Numbered from the stretch's first letter, positions 26,442 through 35,259 are shown. The stretch: DNA of 40,615 bases from an uncultured Bacilli bacterium (GCA_944331805.1 CALVIS010000004.1:1-40615), one strand, 5' to 3'. Notes: generated from the sequence alone by a model not told the origin. Numbers and translations are program-made.

Positions 26442-28310
26442 ATGAATGGAAAAAAAATATTAAATAATACAGGTTTTATATTAGTAGAAACTTTAATAGT
26501 TGGTGTTTTTATTATGGGTATTTTTTCATTACTTTATACTAACTTTTTCCCTATAATTGGAGAGTATGAAAGATACAAAGATTATGATACTGTAGAATCT
26601 ACTTATATAGCTCATTGGGGAAGGATGATTGCATTAAAAGGGTTACCAGAATCAGTTTATACAACGGCTAGTACTGATGGTTATGTTGATATTGGAAATT
26701 GTTCTTTATATAGTGATATTAATATGCAAAATTATTGTTCTGCTTTTATAAATACTAATAATATCTCTAAAATTTATTTAACCTCATATTCTACAGTAGC
26801 TTTTAAAAATTTTGTTAATGATAATACTAGCTTTAGTAGGAGTTTTAGAGAGTATATTGCTTATTTACCTACTTATAGTAAAAATACTAGTAAAACTCCT
26901 GAGACTGGATATTACAGAGTAATTGTTGAATACGTTTCAAATAATACATATAAATATGGTAATATAGAACTATTTAATGGAGAATCAACTCCTGAAGAGG
27001 ATGATACTGTATCAGAAGTTGTATTAGATCCTGGTTCTGATGGTAATATATATGATGATGGAGAGGATACCTTTATAACTGGAGAGGATCCTAATAATTA
27101 TATTTGGTATAGTGGAAAACTTTGGAGAGCTGTATCTGTAAATAATAGTGCTAAGACTACTAAATTAGTAACACAATGGAATATAACAGCTATACCATAT
27201 AATGATGAAAGTAATATTGTTTATGATGGCAGTCATATGGAAATGTGGTTAAATGATATAAGTACAGATGGTTTTTTAGGCAATTTAAGAAACTATGAGA
27301 ATTTTATAGTAACAGATGCTGAGTGGGATGCAACAGAAGATGGGGCAGAATTAGGAAGTATAACAAGACCTTCAGGAACAAAAGTAACAGGAGCGGTAGG
27401 ATTATTAAATATATATGAGTATCAATCAAGTTATCATGGAGGAAGTTATGAGACTGGATATTTAAATAATGGACTATATTGGTGGAGTTTAACACCATAT
27501 GATACAACAAATATAAGGATTATAAATGATAGTGGAGCTGTAATAGATGATGATCAGGCTGGCTCTTATGGTGTAAGACCATCAATAAATATAAAATCTG
27601 ATATAAAAATAGTAAGTGGAGAAGGAACTGAAGATAATCCCTATAGATTAGAAGGAGATAATGATAGTAATTTAACAGGGGAAAAATTAAATACAAGAAG
27701 TAGTGGTGAATATATTCAGTTTGGAGCAGGAGAAAATAATTTGTATAGAATAGTAAGTCATGAGACTGAGGGATTAACTAAGATAGTAAGTGCTGAACCA
27801 TTAAAAGTATCGGGACAATATAAGAAATTAGCTTTAGGAAATATGAACTATTCAGCTACAACGACAATGGGATTGTTTCTTAATGGAGAATATCTAAACA
27901 ACTATTTAACAGAAGAGAATAGAAATATGATAGAAGAAAATACAACATGGTATATAGGAATGATAGACAATGGGGATAATTATAGATTAGGTAAGTATAC
28001 TGATATTAATATGACAGAATTAGTTCCAAATAGAGTAACAGTAAAAGTAGGATTATTAAGAACAGGTGAATTAATGTCAGGACAATTCGAAAGTTCTAAA
28101 ACTTTAAGAGAAGGTCCATCCTCTACTTATTGGACTTTAACTCAATACAATGCAACTACAATGCGTCGAGTTAATTATCTTGGTTATGGAAGTCATGGCT
28201 TTCATTCGGAAGCTTATGATATTCGTCCAACTTTAAATTTAAAATCTAATGTTATAATAACTGGAGGAGATGGAACAAAAAATAATCCATTTACATTAAG
28301 TTTAGAATAG
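26442..28310 (+). CDS. Large prepilin-like protein with two related C-terminal domains (DUF6273/FISUMP-like)
   Basis: 622 residues. The N-terminus is a class III/type IV prepilin signal: short basic leader, cleavage expected after Gly11 (TG|FILVE), Glu at mature position 5 (E16), then a hydrophobic helix to ~37. A pilin-like globular part runs to ~180, with an acidic linker to ~215. Two related domains follow, ~215-402 and ~413-621, each ending alike: WWSLTPYDTTNIRIIN ... YGVRPSINIKSD ... GEGTEDNPYRL and YWTLTQYNATTMRRVN ... YDIRPTLNLKSN ... GDGTKNNPFTL. Such domains occur on surface proteins of gut Bacillota. Pseudopilins are normally 120-250 residues, so this would sit as a large tip or minor subunit. 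The second half uses more A-ending codons than the first. Confidence 0.75.
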   Translation: MNGKKILNNTGFILVETLIVGVFIMGIFSLLYTNFFPIIGEYERYKDYDTVESTYIAHWGRMIALKGLPESVYTTASTDGYVDIGNCSLYSDINMQNYCSAFINTNNISKIYLTSYSTVAFKNFVNDNTSFSRSFREYIAYLPTYSKNTSKTPETGYYRVIVEYVSNNTYKYGNIELFNGESTPEEDDTVSEVVLDPGSDGNIYDDGEDTFITGEDPNNYIWYSGKLWRAVSVNNSAKTTKLVTQWNITAIPYNDESNIVYDGSHMEMWLNDISTDGFLGNLRNYENFIVTDAEWDATEDGAELGSITRPSGTKVTGAVGLLNIYEYQSSYHGGSYETGYLNNGLYWWSLTPYDTTNIRIINDSGAVIDDDQAGSYGVRPSINIKSDIKIVSGEGTEDNPYRLEGDNDSNLTGEKLNTRSSGEYIQFGAGENNLYRIVSHETEGLTKIVSAEPLKVSGQYKKLALGNMNYSATTTMGLFLNGEYLNNYLTEENRNMIEENTTWYIGMIDNGDNYRLGKYTDINMTELVPNRVTVKVGLLRTGELMSGQFESSKTLREGPSSTYWTLTQYNATTMRRVNYLGYGSHGFHSEAYDIRPTLNLKSNVIITGGDGTKNNPFTLSLE

Positions 28311-28327
28311 AGAGGAAATGTGATAAT

Positions 28328-28834
28328 ATGTTTTTGAATAAAAAAGGTATAACATCAGTTGAGCTTTTAGTTTGTTTCATAATTATTTCAACTATTGTTG
28401 TTAGTATGTATAATTTAATATTAAATTATCGTAATAGAGAACAGATAGAAGAGATAAATAATGAAGTTATATCTTTTAGTAACAATTTACAAGAAACTAT
28501 TCAATCGGATTTAATTATGGGTCATTTGGTTAGTGTTAGTAATATTAGTAATGATGGATATAGTGCTACTTTTACTTTTGATAATCCTAATAGTTATACT
28601 ACAACACTTACTATTAAACCTAATGAAGGTATTATTAGTTATAGTAAGAATGGAGATACAATTGATTATGAAATACCTGGTATTGCAGATTTAATGTTAA
28701 GTCCTGATTCAAATATTGAATATATTTCTGCATCAAATGGGTATTTAAAAATTACAATAATTTTAACTCATCCAAATTTTGAAGATGAAACTTACTCTTT
28801 TATGATAAATTGTCCAGTTAATTATGTATATTAG
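28328..28834 (+). CDS. Prepilin-like minor pilin
   Basis: 168 residues. Prepilin signal MFLNKKG|ITSVELLVCF with cleavage expected after Gly7 and Glu at mature position 5 (E12), followed by a ~20-residue helix IIISTIVVSMYNLILNY and a mostly beta-rich globular part (YSATFTFDNPNSYTTTLTIKP, GYLKITIILTHPNF). Normal size for a ComGF/GspH-like minor pilin. It lies 17 bases behind the large prepilin and its 3' end overlaps the convergent ylbJ-like gene by 4 bases. Confidence 0.75.
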   Translation: MFLNKKGITSVELLVCFIIISTIVVSMYNLILNYRNREQIEEINNEVISFSNNLQETIQSDLIMGHLVSVSNISNDGYSATFTFDNPNSYTTTLTIKPNEGIISYSKNGDTIDYEIPGIADLMLSPDSNIEYISASNGYLKITIILTHPNFEDETYSFMINCPVNYVY

Positions 28835-29742
28835 AATAAAATGTAAAGAAGTAAAGCGATAGATGTTTCTATAATTCTCCCCAAGAAGAAGTATTTATAT
28901 TCTATATCTTCTTCTTTTATATTGTTTAGAACTTGTAAGTGAACAGAAAAACTACCAAAAGTTATAAAAGTTAAGACAAGTAATCCTCTTATATAGTTAG
29001 TAGTATTAATGGTATTTACTAAACTAATACCACTAGTCATATCGAGAATACCTGTAATTATTGTCTTAAAAAATGGATTTAGGGAAAGAGTGCTTGTAAG
29101 TAGTTTACTAAAGAACATAAAGAAAGTAATGCTTCCTAACATAAATAAAAGGACTTTAATTGCATCATTTATCGCTTTAGGTAGAGCTTCTAAAAAAGAT
29201 TTGTTTTGGGGATTATTTGTTATTTTTGAAAAAACAATTTCTTTAGGTCTTAGGATAATACCAAGTATTAGGTTAGATAGTATCTGAATGATTAATATTT
29301 TATAAGCAAGAGATATGCTGTTTAAGATGAGACCACATGTTCCTAGAACAAAAAGAGGATTTGCAAAGTGGGTAAAGGTTAAGAGGTAATTTGCAGTATC
29401 TTTAGAAATGCTTTTAGTCTTTAAGCTTTCTACGATATATTTAGAACCACTAGGAAAACCTGATATGATACTAACTAAAATAATAAAAGAACTATTACCC
29501 TCGACATGAAATAATCTTTTAAATAGAGGGTTTAACTTTTTACTTATTTTAGTGGCAAGCCCTAGTTCTAAAAGAAGTGATGCTAGAACAAAGAAGGGGA
29601 AAATTGAAGGGAATAGTTTAGTTTTAAAGATATTAATACTAGTAATACCACTTTCTATAATTAGAGAAGGGTTAATAAAAATACCTAAGTAAATAAATAA
29701 TATAATAAGTACTGCTAGTAATTCTTGATATTTTCTTTTCAT
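28831..29742 (-). CDS. ylbJ: YlbJ-like membrane protein (nucleoside-recognition/Gate family)
   Basis: 303 residues with about eight hydrophobic helices. Characteristic stretches are LFPSIFPFFVLASLLLELGLA, the loop GFPSGSKYIVESLKTK, and a second half beginning ALPKAINDAIKVLLFMLGSITFFMFF. In Bacillus YlbJ is a membrane protein needed for spore cortex or heat resistance and lies near ylbL; here the ylbL/sepM-like gene is the divergent neighbour 45 bases away. Whether this organism sporulates cannot be seen. AAGGTAAT precedes the ATG. Confidence 0.75.
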   Translation of the reverse strand: MKRKYQELLAVLIILFIYLGIFINPSLIIESGITSINIFKTKLFPSIFPFFVLASLLLELGLATKISKKLNPLFKRLFHVEGNSSFIILVSIISGFPSGSKYIVESLKTKSISKDTANYLLTFTHFANPLFVLGTCGLILNSISLAYKILIIQILSNLILGIILRPKEIVFSKITNNPQNKSFLEALPKAINDAIKVLLFMLGSITFFMFFSKLLTSTLSLNPFFKTIITGILDMTSGISLVNTINTTNYIRGLLVLTFITFGSFSVHLQVLNNIKEEDIEYKYFFLGRIIETSIALLLYILF

Positions 29743-29756
29743 AATATTACCTTCTT

Positions 29757-29765
29757 TGATATAAT
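29757..29765 (+). promoter_or_regulatory. Extended -10 promoter of the sepM-like gene
   Basis: TGATATAAT, a consensus extended -10 with TATAAT at 29760-29765. No good -35 is seen. Start expected near 29772, with AAAGGA before the ATG at 29788. Confidence 0.5.
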
Positions 29766-29787
29766 TTAATAGTAAAGGACTGATGAT

Positions 29788-30810
29788 ATGCTTAATAAAG
29801 TTTATTTAAGATTAAAAAAATTTATGAAGGATTACTATAAAACTATTATATTTCTAGTGATATGTTACTTTGTATTTACATTTCCACTACCTTATTACAT
29901 ATATGCTGGAGGAGGTACTATTAATATTGATGATAGAGTAGTAATAGATGGGGATAAAGATAAGAGTAAAGGGTCCCTTAACTTTGCCTATGTAAAAGAA
30001 TTAGAAGGTAATGTGGCATCATTCATATTAGGTAATATTATTCCCGGCTATGATATCGAAAAACAAGAAGATGTAGAGTTAAATGAAGATGAGACGAGTG
30101 AAGATATTATGTTTAGAAATAAAATATACTTAGAAAATGCTAATCAAACTGCTATCATGCTAGCATATCAGAAAGCAGGAAAAGAGGTTAGGATAAAGAA
30201 TAAACACTTTTATATTATTTATTTAGAAGACAAAGAAGAAGATGGTCTAAGAGTAGGAGATGAACTTCTAAAAGTAAATGGTAAGGAAATAGAGAATGTA
30301 GAAGATTACACTAATGAGATACAGAATCATGAAGTAGGAGAGAAGATTAAGGTAACAGTTAAAAGAGATGATAAAGAAAAAGATGTAATGGCAACAGTTA
30401 AAGAAGGAGATGATTATAAAGTAACAGGTGTTTCTGTTAGTACTATTTATGAATATAAGACTAATCCAAAAGTAGAACTTAATTTTAAAGATAGTGAAGG
30501 TGGTCCTAGTGGAGGCTTGATGTTAACTCTTGCAATATATGATAAATTAACTAAAGGTGACTTAACTAATGGTTTAAAGATAGTTGGAACTGGTACTATT
30601 AGTAGTGATGGTACTGTTGGGGAGATTGGTGGTGTTAAATATAAGTTAAATGGAGCGGTAAAAGCCAAGGCTGACTTGTTTTTGGTACCTAAAGGTGATA
30701 ATTATAAAGAAGCTTTAAAAGAAAAAGAAGAACATGATTATGATATTGAGATTAAGGCGATAGGAACTTTTGATGAAGCGGTAGAGTATTTAGAATGTTT
30801 AAAAAAATAA
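29788..30810 (+). CDS. sepM: PDZ-Lon (S16) membrane protease, SepM/YlbL-like
   Basis: 340 residues. One N-terminal helix (~18-38) anchors it outside the membrane, a PDZ domain spans about 135-210 (EDGLRVGDELLKVNGKEIENVEDY), and the C-terminal ~115 residues form the Lon-type proteolytic domain. The catalytic dyad is visible: Ser241 in GGPSGG and Lys284 in GGVKYKL. In Streptococcus SepM trims a competence peptide; in Bacillus the homologue YlbL is linked to DNA-damage recovery. A possible ~40-residue insertion before the PDZ part is acidic (EDVELNEDETSED). Monocistronic by appearance. Confidence 0.85.
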   Translation: MLNKVYLRLKKFMKDYYKTIIFLVICYFVFTFPLPYYIYAGGGTINIDDRVVIDGDKDKSKGSLNFAYVKELEGNVASFILGNIIPGYDIEKQEDVELNEDETSEDIMFRNKIYLENANQTAIMLAYQKAGKEVRIKNKHFYIIYLEDKEEDGLRVGDELLKVNGKEIENVEDYTNEIQNHEVGEKIKVTVKRDDKEKDVMATVKEGDDYKVTGVSVSTIYEYKTNPKVELNFKDSEGGPSGGLMLTLAIYDKLTKGDLTNGLKIVGTGTISSDGTVGEIGGVKYKLNGAVKAKADLFLVPKGDNYKEALKEKEEHDYDIEIKAIGTFDEAVEYLECLKK

Positions 30811-30817
30811 AAACTCA

Positions 30818-30909
30818 CCGAATGAAATTGCAAAATTTAACCGAATGAAATTCTTAAAAAGTGTCCATCAAAAGTCTTAAAAAGTGTTCAATGAAATCCT
30901 TAAAAAGTG
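30818..30909. repeat. Four tandem 23-bp direct repeats upstream of an ATPase gene
   Basis: Units start at 30818, 30841, 30864 and 30887, exactly 23 bases apart. Units 1 and 2 share CCGAATGAAATT; units 2, 3 and 4 share CTTAAAAAGTG at the same phase, followed by T(C/T)CA; unit 4 keeps AATGAAAT. A decayed fifth unit reaches the -35 box. Two helical turns per unit suggests a protein-binding array on one face of the DNA. Confidence 0.8.
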
Positions 30910-30914
30910 TTCAT

Positions 30915-30943
30915 TTGTCTTGAAAAATAGTTAAAACTATGAT
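30915..30943 (+). promoter_or_regulatory. Promoter of the third DUF4143 ATPase gene
   Basis: TTGTCT (30915-30920), 17-nt spacer, TATGAT (30938-30943), directly behind the 23-bp repeats. AGGAGG at 30955-30960 serves the ATG at 30967; leader of about 17 nt. Confidence 0.5.
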
Positions 30944-30966
30944 AAGTTAGTAGCAGGAGGAATACT

Positions 30967-32247
30967 ATGAGTTTAAGAGAGAAAGATTATAAAGAAAGAT
31001 TAATAGATAAAAAAATAGACCGTTATTTAGAAACTTTTGGAGCGATTTTAATTGAAGGACCTAAATGGTGTGGCAAGACTTGGACTGCTTTAAATCATGC
31101 AGAAAGTGCAACATATGTTACAGAAACGTCTACAAAAAGACTTGCTTTAATTAATCCTAAGAATATTTTTTCAGATAAAAGACCTCAGTTGATAGATGAA
31201 TGGCAAATTGTCCCTTCTATTTGGGATTCAGTAAGACATGAATGTGATAGAGGAAAAGGGCCAGGAAATTTTATATTAACAGGTTCTACAACGTTAAAAA
31301 AAGAAATACAAGGAAAACAGGTGTACCATTCTGGAGCTGGTAGAATTGCAAGACTTAAAATGGAAACAATGAGTCTTTATGAATCTCTTGATTCAAGTGG
31401 TGTTGTTTCTATAACTGATATGTTAGAGAATAAGAATATTAATAAGAACACTGGAGAAGTAAAAATTAGAGAACTTGCTACTCTCTTGATAAGAGGAGGA
31501 TGGCCAGAAAGTTTAAAAGTAAAAAAAGAAAATTATCCTTTAATACCAAAGAGTTATATTGACTCAATATTAAATGTAGAACTAGATGAAGAAGAAAAAG
31601 TAAGGGATAAGAATAAAATGAGTATGTTATTAAAATCTTTAGCAAGAAATGAATCTACAATAGTAAGTAATAAAACTATTATAAAAGATATTGAGGAATA
31701 TGAGTCTGGTAATGATATATTATCTAGTAGAACTACACTTTTAGATTATTTAGATTTTCTTGAAAGGTTGCATTTAATTGAAAATCAAGAGTCATATAGT
31801 TCTAATTATCGTTCTCCTGAAAGAGTAGGTAAGTCAGTGAAAAGACATTTTGTTGATCCCTCTCTTGCTTGTTCTCTTTTAAATCTTAATGTTGATAAAT
31901 TAATAGGTGATTTAAATACATTTGGCTTTCTTTTTGAAGCTCTCGTTGAAAGAGATTTAAGAATTTATATGGATTACTTAGATGGAAAAATATATCATTT
32001 TAGAGATAATGTAACAGGTTTAGAAGTAGATACAATATTAGAGTTCGAAGATGGAGAATATGCTGCCGTTGAAATAAAACTAGGTTATAATGAAGTTGAT
32101 GATGCTATTAAAAATTTAAAAGAATTTTATAATAATATGGTAAAGAAACCTAAATTTATGTGTGTTATAGTTGGTGTTTTGGAAGCTGCTTATAAAGACC
32201 CTGATACTTCTATTTATGTAGTACCAATAACAGCTTTAAAACCATAG
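30967..32247 (+). CDS. AAA ATPase of the AAA_14/DUF4143 family (copy 3, nuclease-like motif kept)
   Basis: 426 residues. Walker A GPKWCGKT (31-38), Walker B PQLIDEWQ with the family's DEWQ, sensor-like FILTGSTT, RIARLKMETMSLYES, IRGGWPESL, and the DUF4143 part with KRHFVDPSLACSLL and GFLFEALVERDLRIYM. The C-terminus reads TGLEVDTILEF then YAAVEIKLG, which keeps the D...E-x-K arrangement of PD-(D/E)XK nucleases, unlike the other two copies. It belongs to a different branch from the pair at 18805 and 20085. The gene is preceded by 23-bp repeats and followed after 13 bases by the phosphatase gene. Confidence 0.85.
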   Translation: MSLREKDYKERLIDKKIDRYLETFGAILIEGPKWCGKTWTALNHAESATYVTETSTKRLALINPKNIFSDKRPQLIDEWQIVPSIWDSVRHECDRGKGPGNFILTGSTTLKKEIQGKQVYHSGAGRIARLKMETMSLYESLDSSGVVSITDMLENKNINKNTGEVKIRELATLLIRGGWPESLKVKKENYPLIPKSYIDSILNVELDEEEKVRDKNKMSMLLKSLARNESTIVSNKTIIKDIEEYESGNDILSSRTTLLDYLDFLERLHLIENQESYSSNYRSPERVGKSVKRHFVDPSLACSLLNLNVDKLIGDLNTFGFLFEALVERDLRIYMDYLDGKIYHFRDNVTGLEVDTILEFEDGEYAAVEIKLGYNEVDDAIKNLKEFYNNMVKKPKFMCVIVGVLEAAYKDPDTSIYVVPITALKP

Positions 32248-32260
32248 ATAAGGAGGCAAT

Positions 32261-33043
32261 ATGGAAGAATATTTAATTTTTGCTAAAGGTATAGCTTATA
32301 AAGCAAAAGAGATAATGTTAAAATATTTTAATAATAGTGGTAGTAGTTATAAAAGTGATAATACTATTGTTACTAAAGCTGATAAAGAAATAAATGATTA
32401 TTTAATAAAGAAAGTTAAAGAAGTATATAAAAATCATTCTGTTGATGGAGAAGAGAATAGTTTTGGCAAAAGTAATTATGTTTGGGTATGCGACCCAATA
32501 GATGGTACAGCTATGTATGCAAGAGGCATTCCTATATCTGTATTTTCCCTTGCATTAGTTGTTGATGGTATTCCTTTATTGGGAGTAGTATATGATCCTT
32601 TCTTAGATGATTTTTATTATGCTATTAAAGGTAATGGTGCTTATAAAAATGATAAATCTATAAATGTTAATAATATATGTTTAGATGATAAAGAAAGTAT
32701 AATACATTATGATAGTCACCCAAGTTTTGAATATGATTTAATTGATATACTAAAAGAATTGTCCAAAAAAACATATTGTGTTTCTGTAGGTAGTATTATA
32801 AAAGCAGGAGTATTAGTTGCTGATGGTAAATTTAATTTAGCACTATATCCTGGTACTAAAAATAAAAATTGTGATATAGCAGCGATTAAAGTAATAGTAG
32901 AGGAAGCAGGAGGAAAAGTAACAGATTTATATGGAAGGGATCAAAGATATGATACAGACATAAATGGGGCAGTTATTAGCAATGGAATTAATCATGATGA
33001 AATAATAGATTTGCTTTCTAAGATAGACATAAAAAAGAGATAA
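32261..33043 (+). CDS. Inositol monophosphatase / CysQ family phosphatase
   Basis: 260 residues. Metal-binding motifs in order: DGEEN (~65), WVCDPIDGTAMYARGIP (DPIDGT, ~80-95) and CDIAAIKVIVEEAGGKVTDLYG near 205-225, where the usual WD reads CD. Magnesium-dependent hydrolysis of a small phosphate monoester (inositol phosphate, fructose bisphosphate or 3'-phosphoadenosine phosphate) is expected; the substrate cannot be decided. Good ribosome site AGGAGG. Confidence 0.85.
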   Translation: MEEYLIFAKGIAYKAKEIMLKYFNNSGSSYKSDNTIVTKADKEINDYLIKKVKEVYKNHSVDGEENSFGKSNYVWVCDPIDGTAMYARGIPISVFSLALVVDGIPLLGVVYDPFLDDFYYAIKGNGAYKNDKSINVNNICLDDKESIIHYDSHPSFEYDLIDILKELSKKTYCVSVGSIIKAGVLVADGKFNLALYPGTKNKNCDIAAIKVIVEEAGGKVTDLYGRDQRYDTDINGAVISNGINHDEIIDLLSKIDIKKR

Positions 33044-33063
33044 GTTATTTTGCTTATCTCTTT
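33034..33063. terminator. Bidirectional terminator shared by convergent genes
   Basis: AAAGAGATAAG (33034-33044) pairs with CTTATCTCTTT (33053-33063), 8-base loop. It contains the stop codon of the phosphatase gene and touches the stop of the convergent LCP gene; an A-run on the left acts as T-run for the minus strand. Confidence 0.7.
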
Positions 33064-35110
33064 ATTCTGTTAAATCATTACCAATTTCTTCATTGGACTC
33101 ACTTCCTGAATCTTCAGAACCACTACTGCCAGAACTGCCACCGGTGTTACCATTTTCACCTGAACCATTTTCAGAATTACCACCACTTGGAGGAACAATA
33201 GGAACTTCACTATCAGAATCTTCTTTAGTATCATCAGTAGGTGGGGTATAAGTAGGTTCATCTTCAGTTTCAGTAGAACTACTTCCTCCAGATAATGTTA
33301 ATACAACACTACCACTTATTAAATCAAGTCTTTTATTAGCAGGATAACTTTGATTAACTACATAGCCTCCTGCATTAGGATTACTAAAACTGATTTTAAT
33401 TCCATGAGCATTGGCATAACTTTGGGCTGCTGCCTCACTATCACCAGTAAAATCAGGTAATAAATCATAAGTAAATGCTGTTTTGTAAGGACCAGTTCCT
33501 GTTACAGTTTTCTCATAATCTTCATCATTGATAGAGAAGGAGAACTCTTTAATCATGTCAGGCTCTTTCTCACCAAGATTTATTTTCATTGCCTTTATAA
33601 TATCATCACGACTCTTAGTATTTGGAACATAATCCCATAAAACCATTCTACTTCTCTCATCATAAATCATTTGACCAGTACCATCTAAATATAATTGTTC
33701 AATGTTAATAAGGTCAGCATCATCTTTTTGTAAGGCGTTACTCATTATATCTTTAGCAATGTCATAGAAAGATAAAATTTGTTGTTCTGTAAAGTTAGTA
33801 TCAAGATTATTGGTAATAGTATTTAAAACATCCATAACTTGATTAATACTTTTCATATCTTTAACTTTATTTAATATACCTTGAATTACTAATTGTTGAT
33901 TTAATCCTCTGTCTAAGTCTCCTGCAGCAAGTTGTTTTCTGTTTCTTGCAAGGACTAGGGCTTGTTCACCATTTAATGTTTGAACTCCTGCATTTATACA
34001 AACTTGTCCTTCACGGTTAGAGTTATCTGTACATAAATCTTGAGGAACATCAACGGTAATACCTCCTAGAGTATCAACTAAACTAACTAAACCTTTAAAA
34101 TTAATCTTAGCATAATAATCAATTGTAACATCAAAATAATTTTCAATCGTATCCATCATACAGTCAGTACCGTAAGCAGCGGCATGAGTTATTTTATTTT
34201 CAGGAGTACCACTCCAACAAGCGATAGGAACATAACTATCTCTTGGAATACTTAACATAGTTGCATTTAAAGTATTAGGATTGAATGTAACTAGTATTAG
34301 ACTATCACCATTGGCAACAGTATTTTTAGATAAACCTTCTTCGGCAGAGTCAACTCCCATTAGAAGAATTGTAAATGGTTCTGTTACAGATTTACCTTTA
34401 GATGAACTTCTGTTACTAGTACTTGCTTTTTTCATCTTTTTCTCTTGTGTTAAGATTATTCTTGTATCATCTTTAATGTTCTCATATGTTTCCATACTTG
34501 TAAACATAGATGGATAATCAGTTGGAACAAAGATTGAATCTACTTCACCAGCATATAAATCAGCCATGGCTGTAAAGTAATCATCATATTTTACTATTTC
34601 ATTGTCATCTTTTAGATTGTTTTCTTTAATAACTTCATTAGGAATAATATTTCCTTCTGGTGATGTTTTATCAGAAAGTATTCCAATAGTGTTATCTTTT
34701 AAGTCCTTTACATCTTCTATTTCACTACTACTTGCAACTATTAGGCTACTAGAATAAGTGACTGTCTCTCTATTAATACTAGATAAAGTTCCATAAGCAT
34801 ACATTATTAAGCCACTAATCGCACAGTTTATAAGTAAATAGAGTATTAAAAAGAAGGTAAGAAGCCTTGCTTTTTTTTCTTTGTGTTTTCTTTTAGACCT
34901 GACTTTGAAAATTATAACTAAGTCTAAGACAACAAATACTCCTATAACGATATATCTAATTGCTTCTTCAACTGGTCCTAATAATAGGATGTTATAAATA
35001 GCGAATAGATTAGTCAGTATTACAAGGATACTAAGTATCGCTAGCCATAATCTACATTTTTTCTTTTTCTTATCTTTTTTTTCTTCAGTTTTCTCTTTAT
35101 TCTTTCTCAT
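33062..35110 (-). CDS. LytR-CpsA-Psr (LCP) family wall-polymer transferase with extra domains
   Basis: 682 residues. Basic N-terminus, three membrane helices (~21-45, 52-70, 83-106), then an extracytoplasmic segment (~115-225) resembling a periplasmic solute-binding fold (VKDLKDNTIGILSDKTS, YFTAMADLYAGEVDSIFVP). The LCP core (~246-460) has SIPRDSYVPI, LGGITVDVP and LARNRKQLAAGDLDRGLNQQ with the Arg/Asp residues that hold the polyprenyl-pyrophosphate substrate. A PASTA-like domain (~551-607) and a Ser/Gly/Glu-rich tail follow. LCP enzymes attach teichoic acid or capsule to peptidoglycan, fitting the polymer cluster at the window's left. GGAGGT stands before the ATG at 35110. Confidence 0.88.
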   Translation of the reverse strand: MRKNKEKTEEKKDKKKKKCRLWLAILSILVILTNLFAIYNILLLGPVEEAIRYIVIGVFVVLDLVIIFKVRSKRKHKEKKARLLTFFLILYLLINCAISGLIMYAYGTLSSINRETVTYSSSLIVASSSEIEDVKDLKDNTIGILSDKTSPEGNIIPNEVIKENNLKDDNEIVKYDDYFTAMADLYAGEVDSIFVPTDYPSMFTSMETYENIKDDTRIILTQEKKMKKASTSNRSSSKGKSVTEPFTILLMGVDSAEEGLSKNTVANGDSLILVTFNPNTLNATMLSIPRDSYVPIACWSGTPENKITHAAAYGTDCMMDTIENYFDVTIDYYAKINFKGLVSLVDTLGGITVDVPQDLCTDNSNREGQVCINAGVQTLNGEQALVLARNRKQLAAGDLDRGLNQQLVIQGILNKVKDMKSINQVMDVLNTITNNLDTNFTEQQILSFYDIAKDIMSNALQKDDADLINIEQLYLDGTGQMIYDERSRMVLWDYVPNTKSRDDIIKAMKINLGEKEPDMIKEFSFSINDEDYEKTVTGTGPYKTAFTYDLLPDFTGDSEAAAQSYANAHGIKISFSNPNAGGYVVNQSYPANKRLDLISGSVVLTLSGGSSSTETEDEPTYTPPTDDTKEDSDSEVPIVPPSGGNSENGSGENGNTGGSSGSSGSEDSGSESNEEIGNDLTE

Positions 35111-35149
35111 CGAATGACCTCCACGTTAAACATAAAACTATACCCTATC

Positions 35150-35178
35150 ATTATAGACTATATTTTAACTCATTTCAA
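35150..35178 (-). promoter_or_regulatory. Promoter of the LCP gene
   Basis: On the minus strand TTGAAA (35178-35173), 17-nt spacer, TATAAT (35155-35150). Transcription would start near 35143, some 33 nt before the ATG. Confidence 0.65.
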
Positions 35179-35250
35179 CCACTGTACTTTTGTTTGTATT
35201 GTAAAGTTGACGTTTAATTGTAGCTTTTTAGAGAAATTTGTCTAATATTC

Positions 35251-35259
35251 TGTTATAAT
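35251..35259 (+). promoter_or_regulatory. Extended -10 promoter of the glucosaminidase operon
   Basis: TGTTATAAT with TATAAT at 35254-35259; no clear -35. Start near 35266, about 23 nt before the ATG at 35289. Confidence 0.5.

Noticed and set aside
29009-29287. Plus-strand open frame of 92 codons
   Set aside because: It lies wholly antisense to the ylbJ-like gene and has no ribosome binding site or recognisable product.
30818-30909. CRISPR array
   Set aside because: The 23-bp units are tandem without spacers, diverge from each other, and no cas genes are present.
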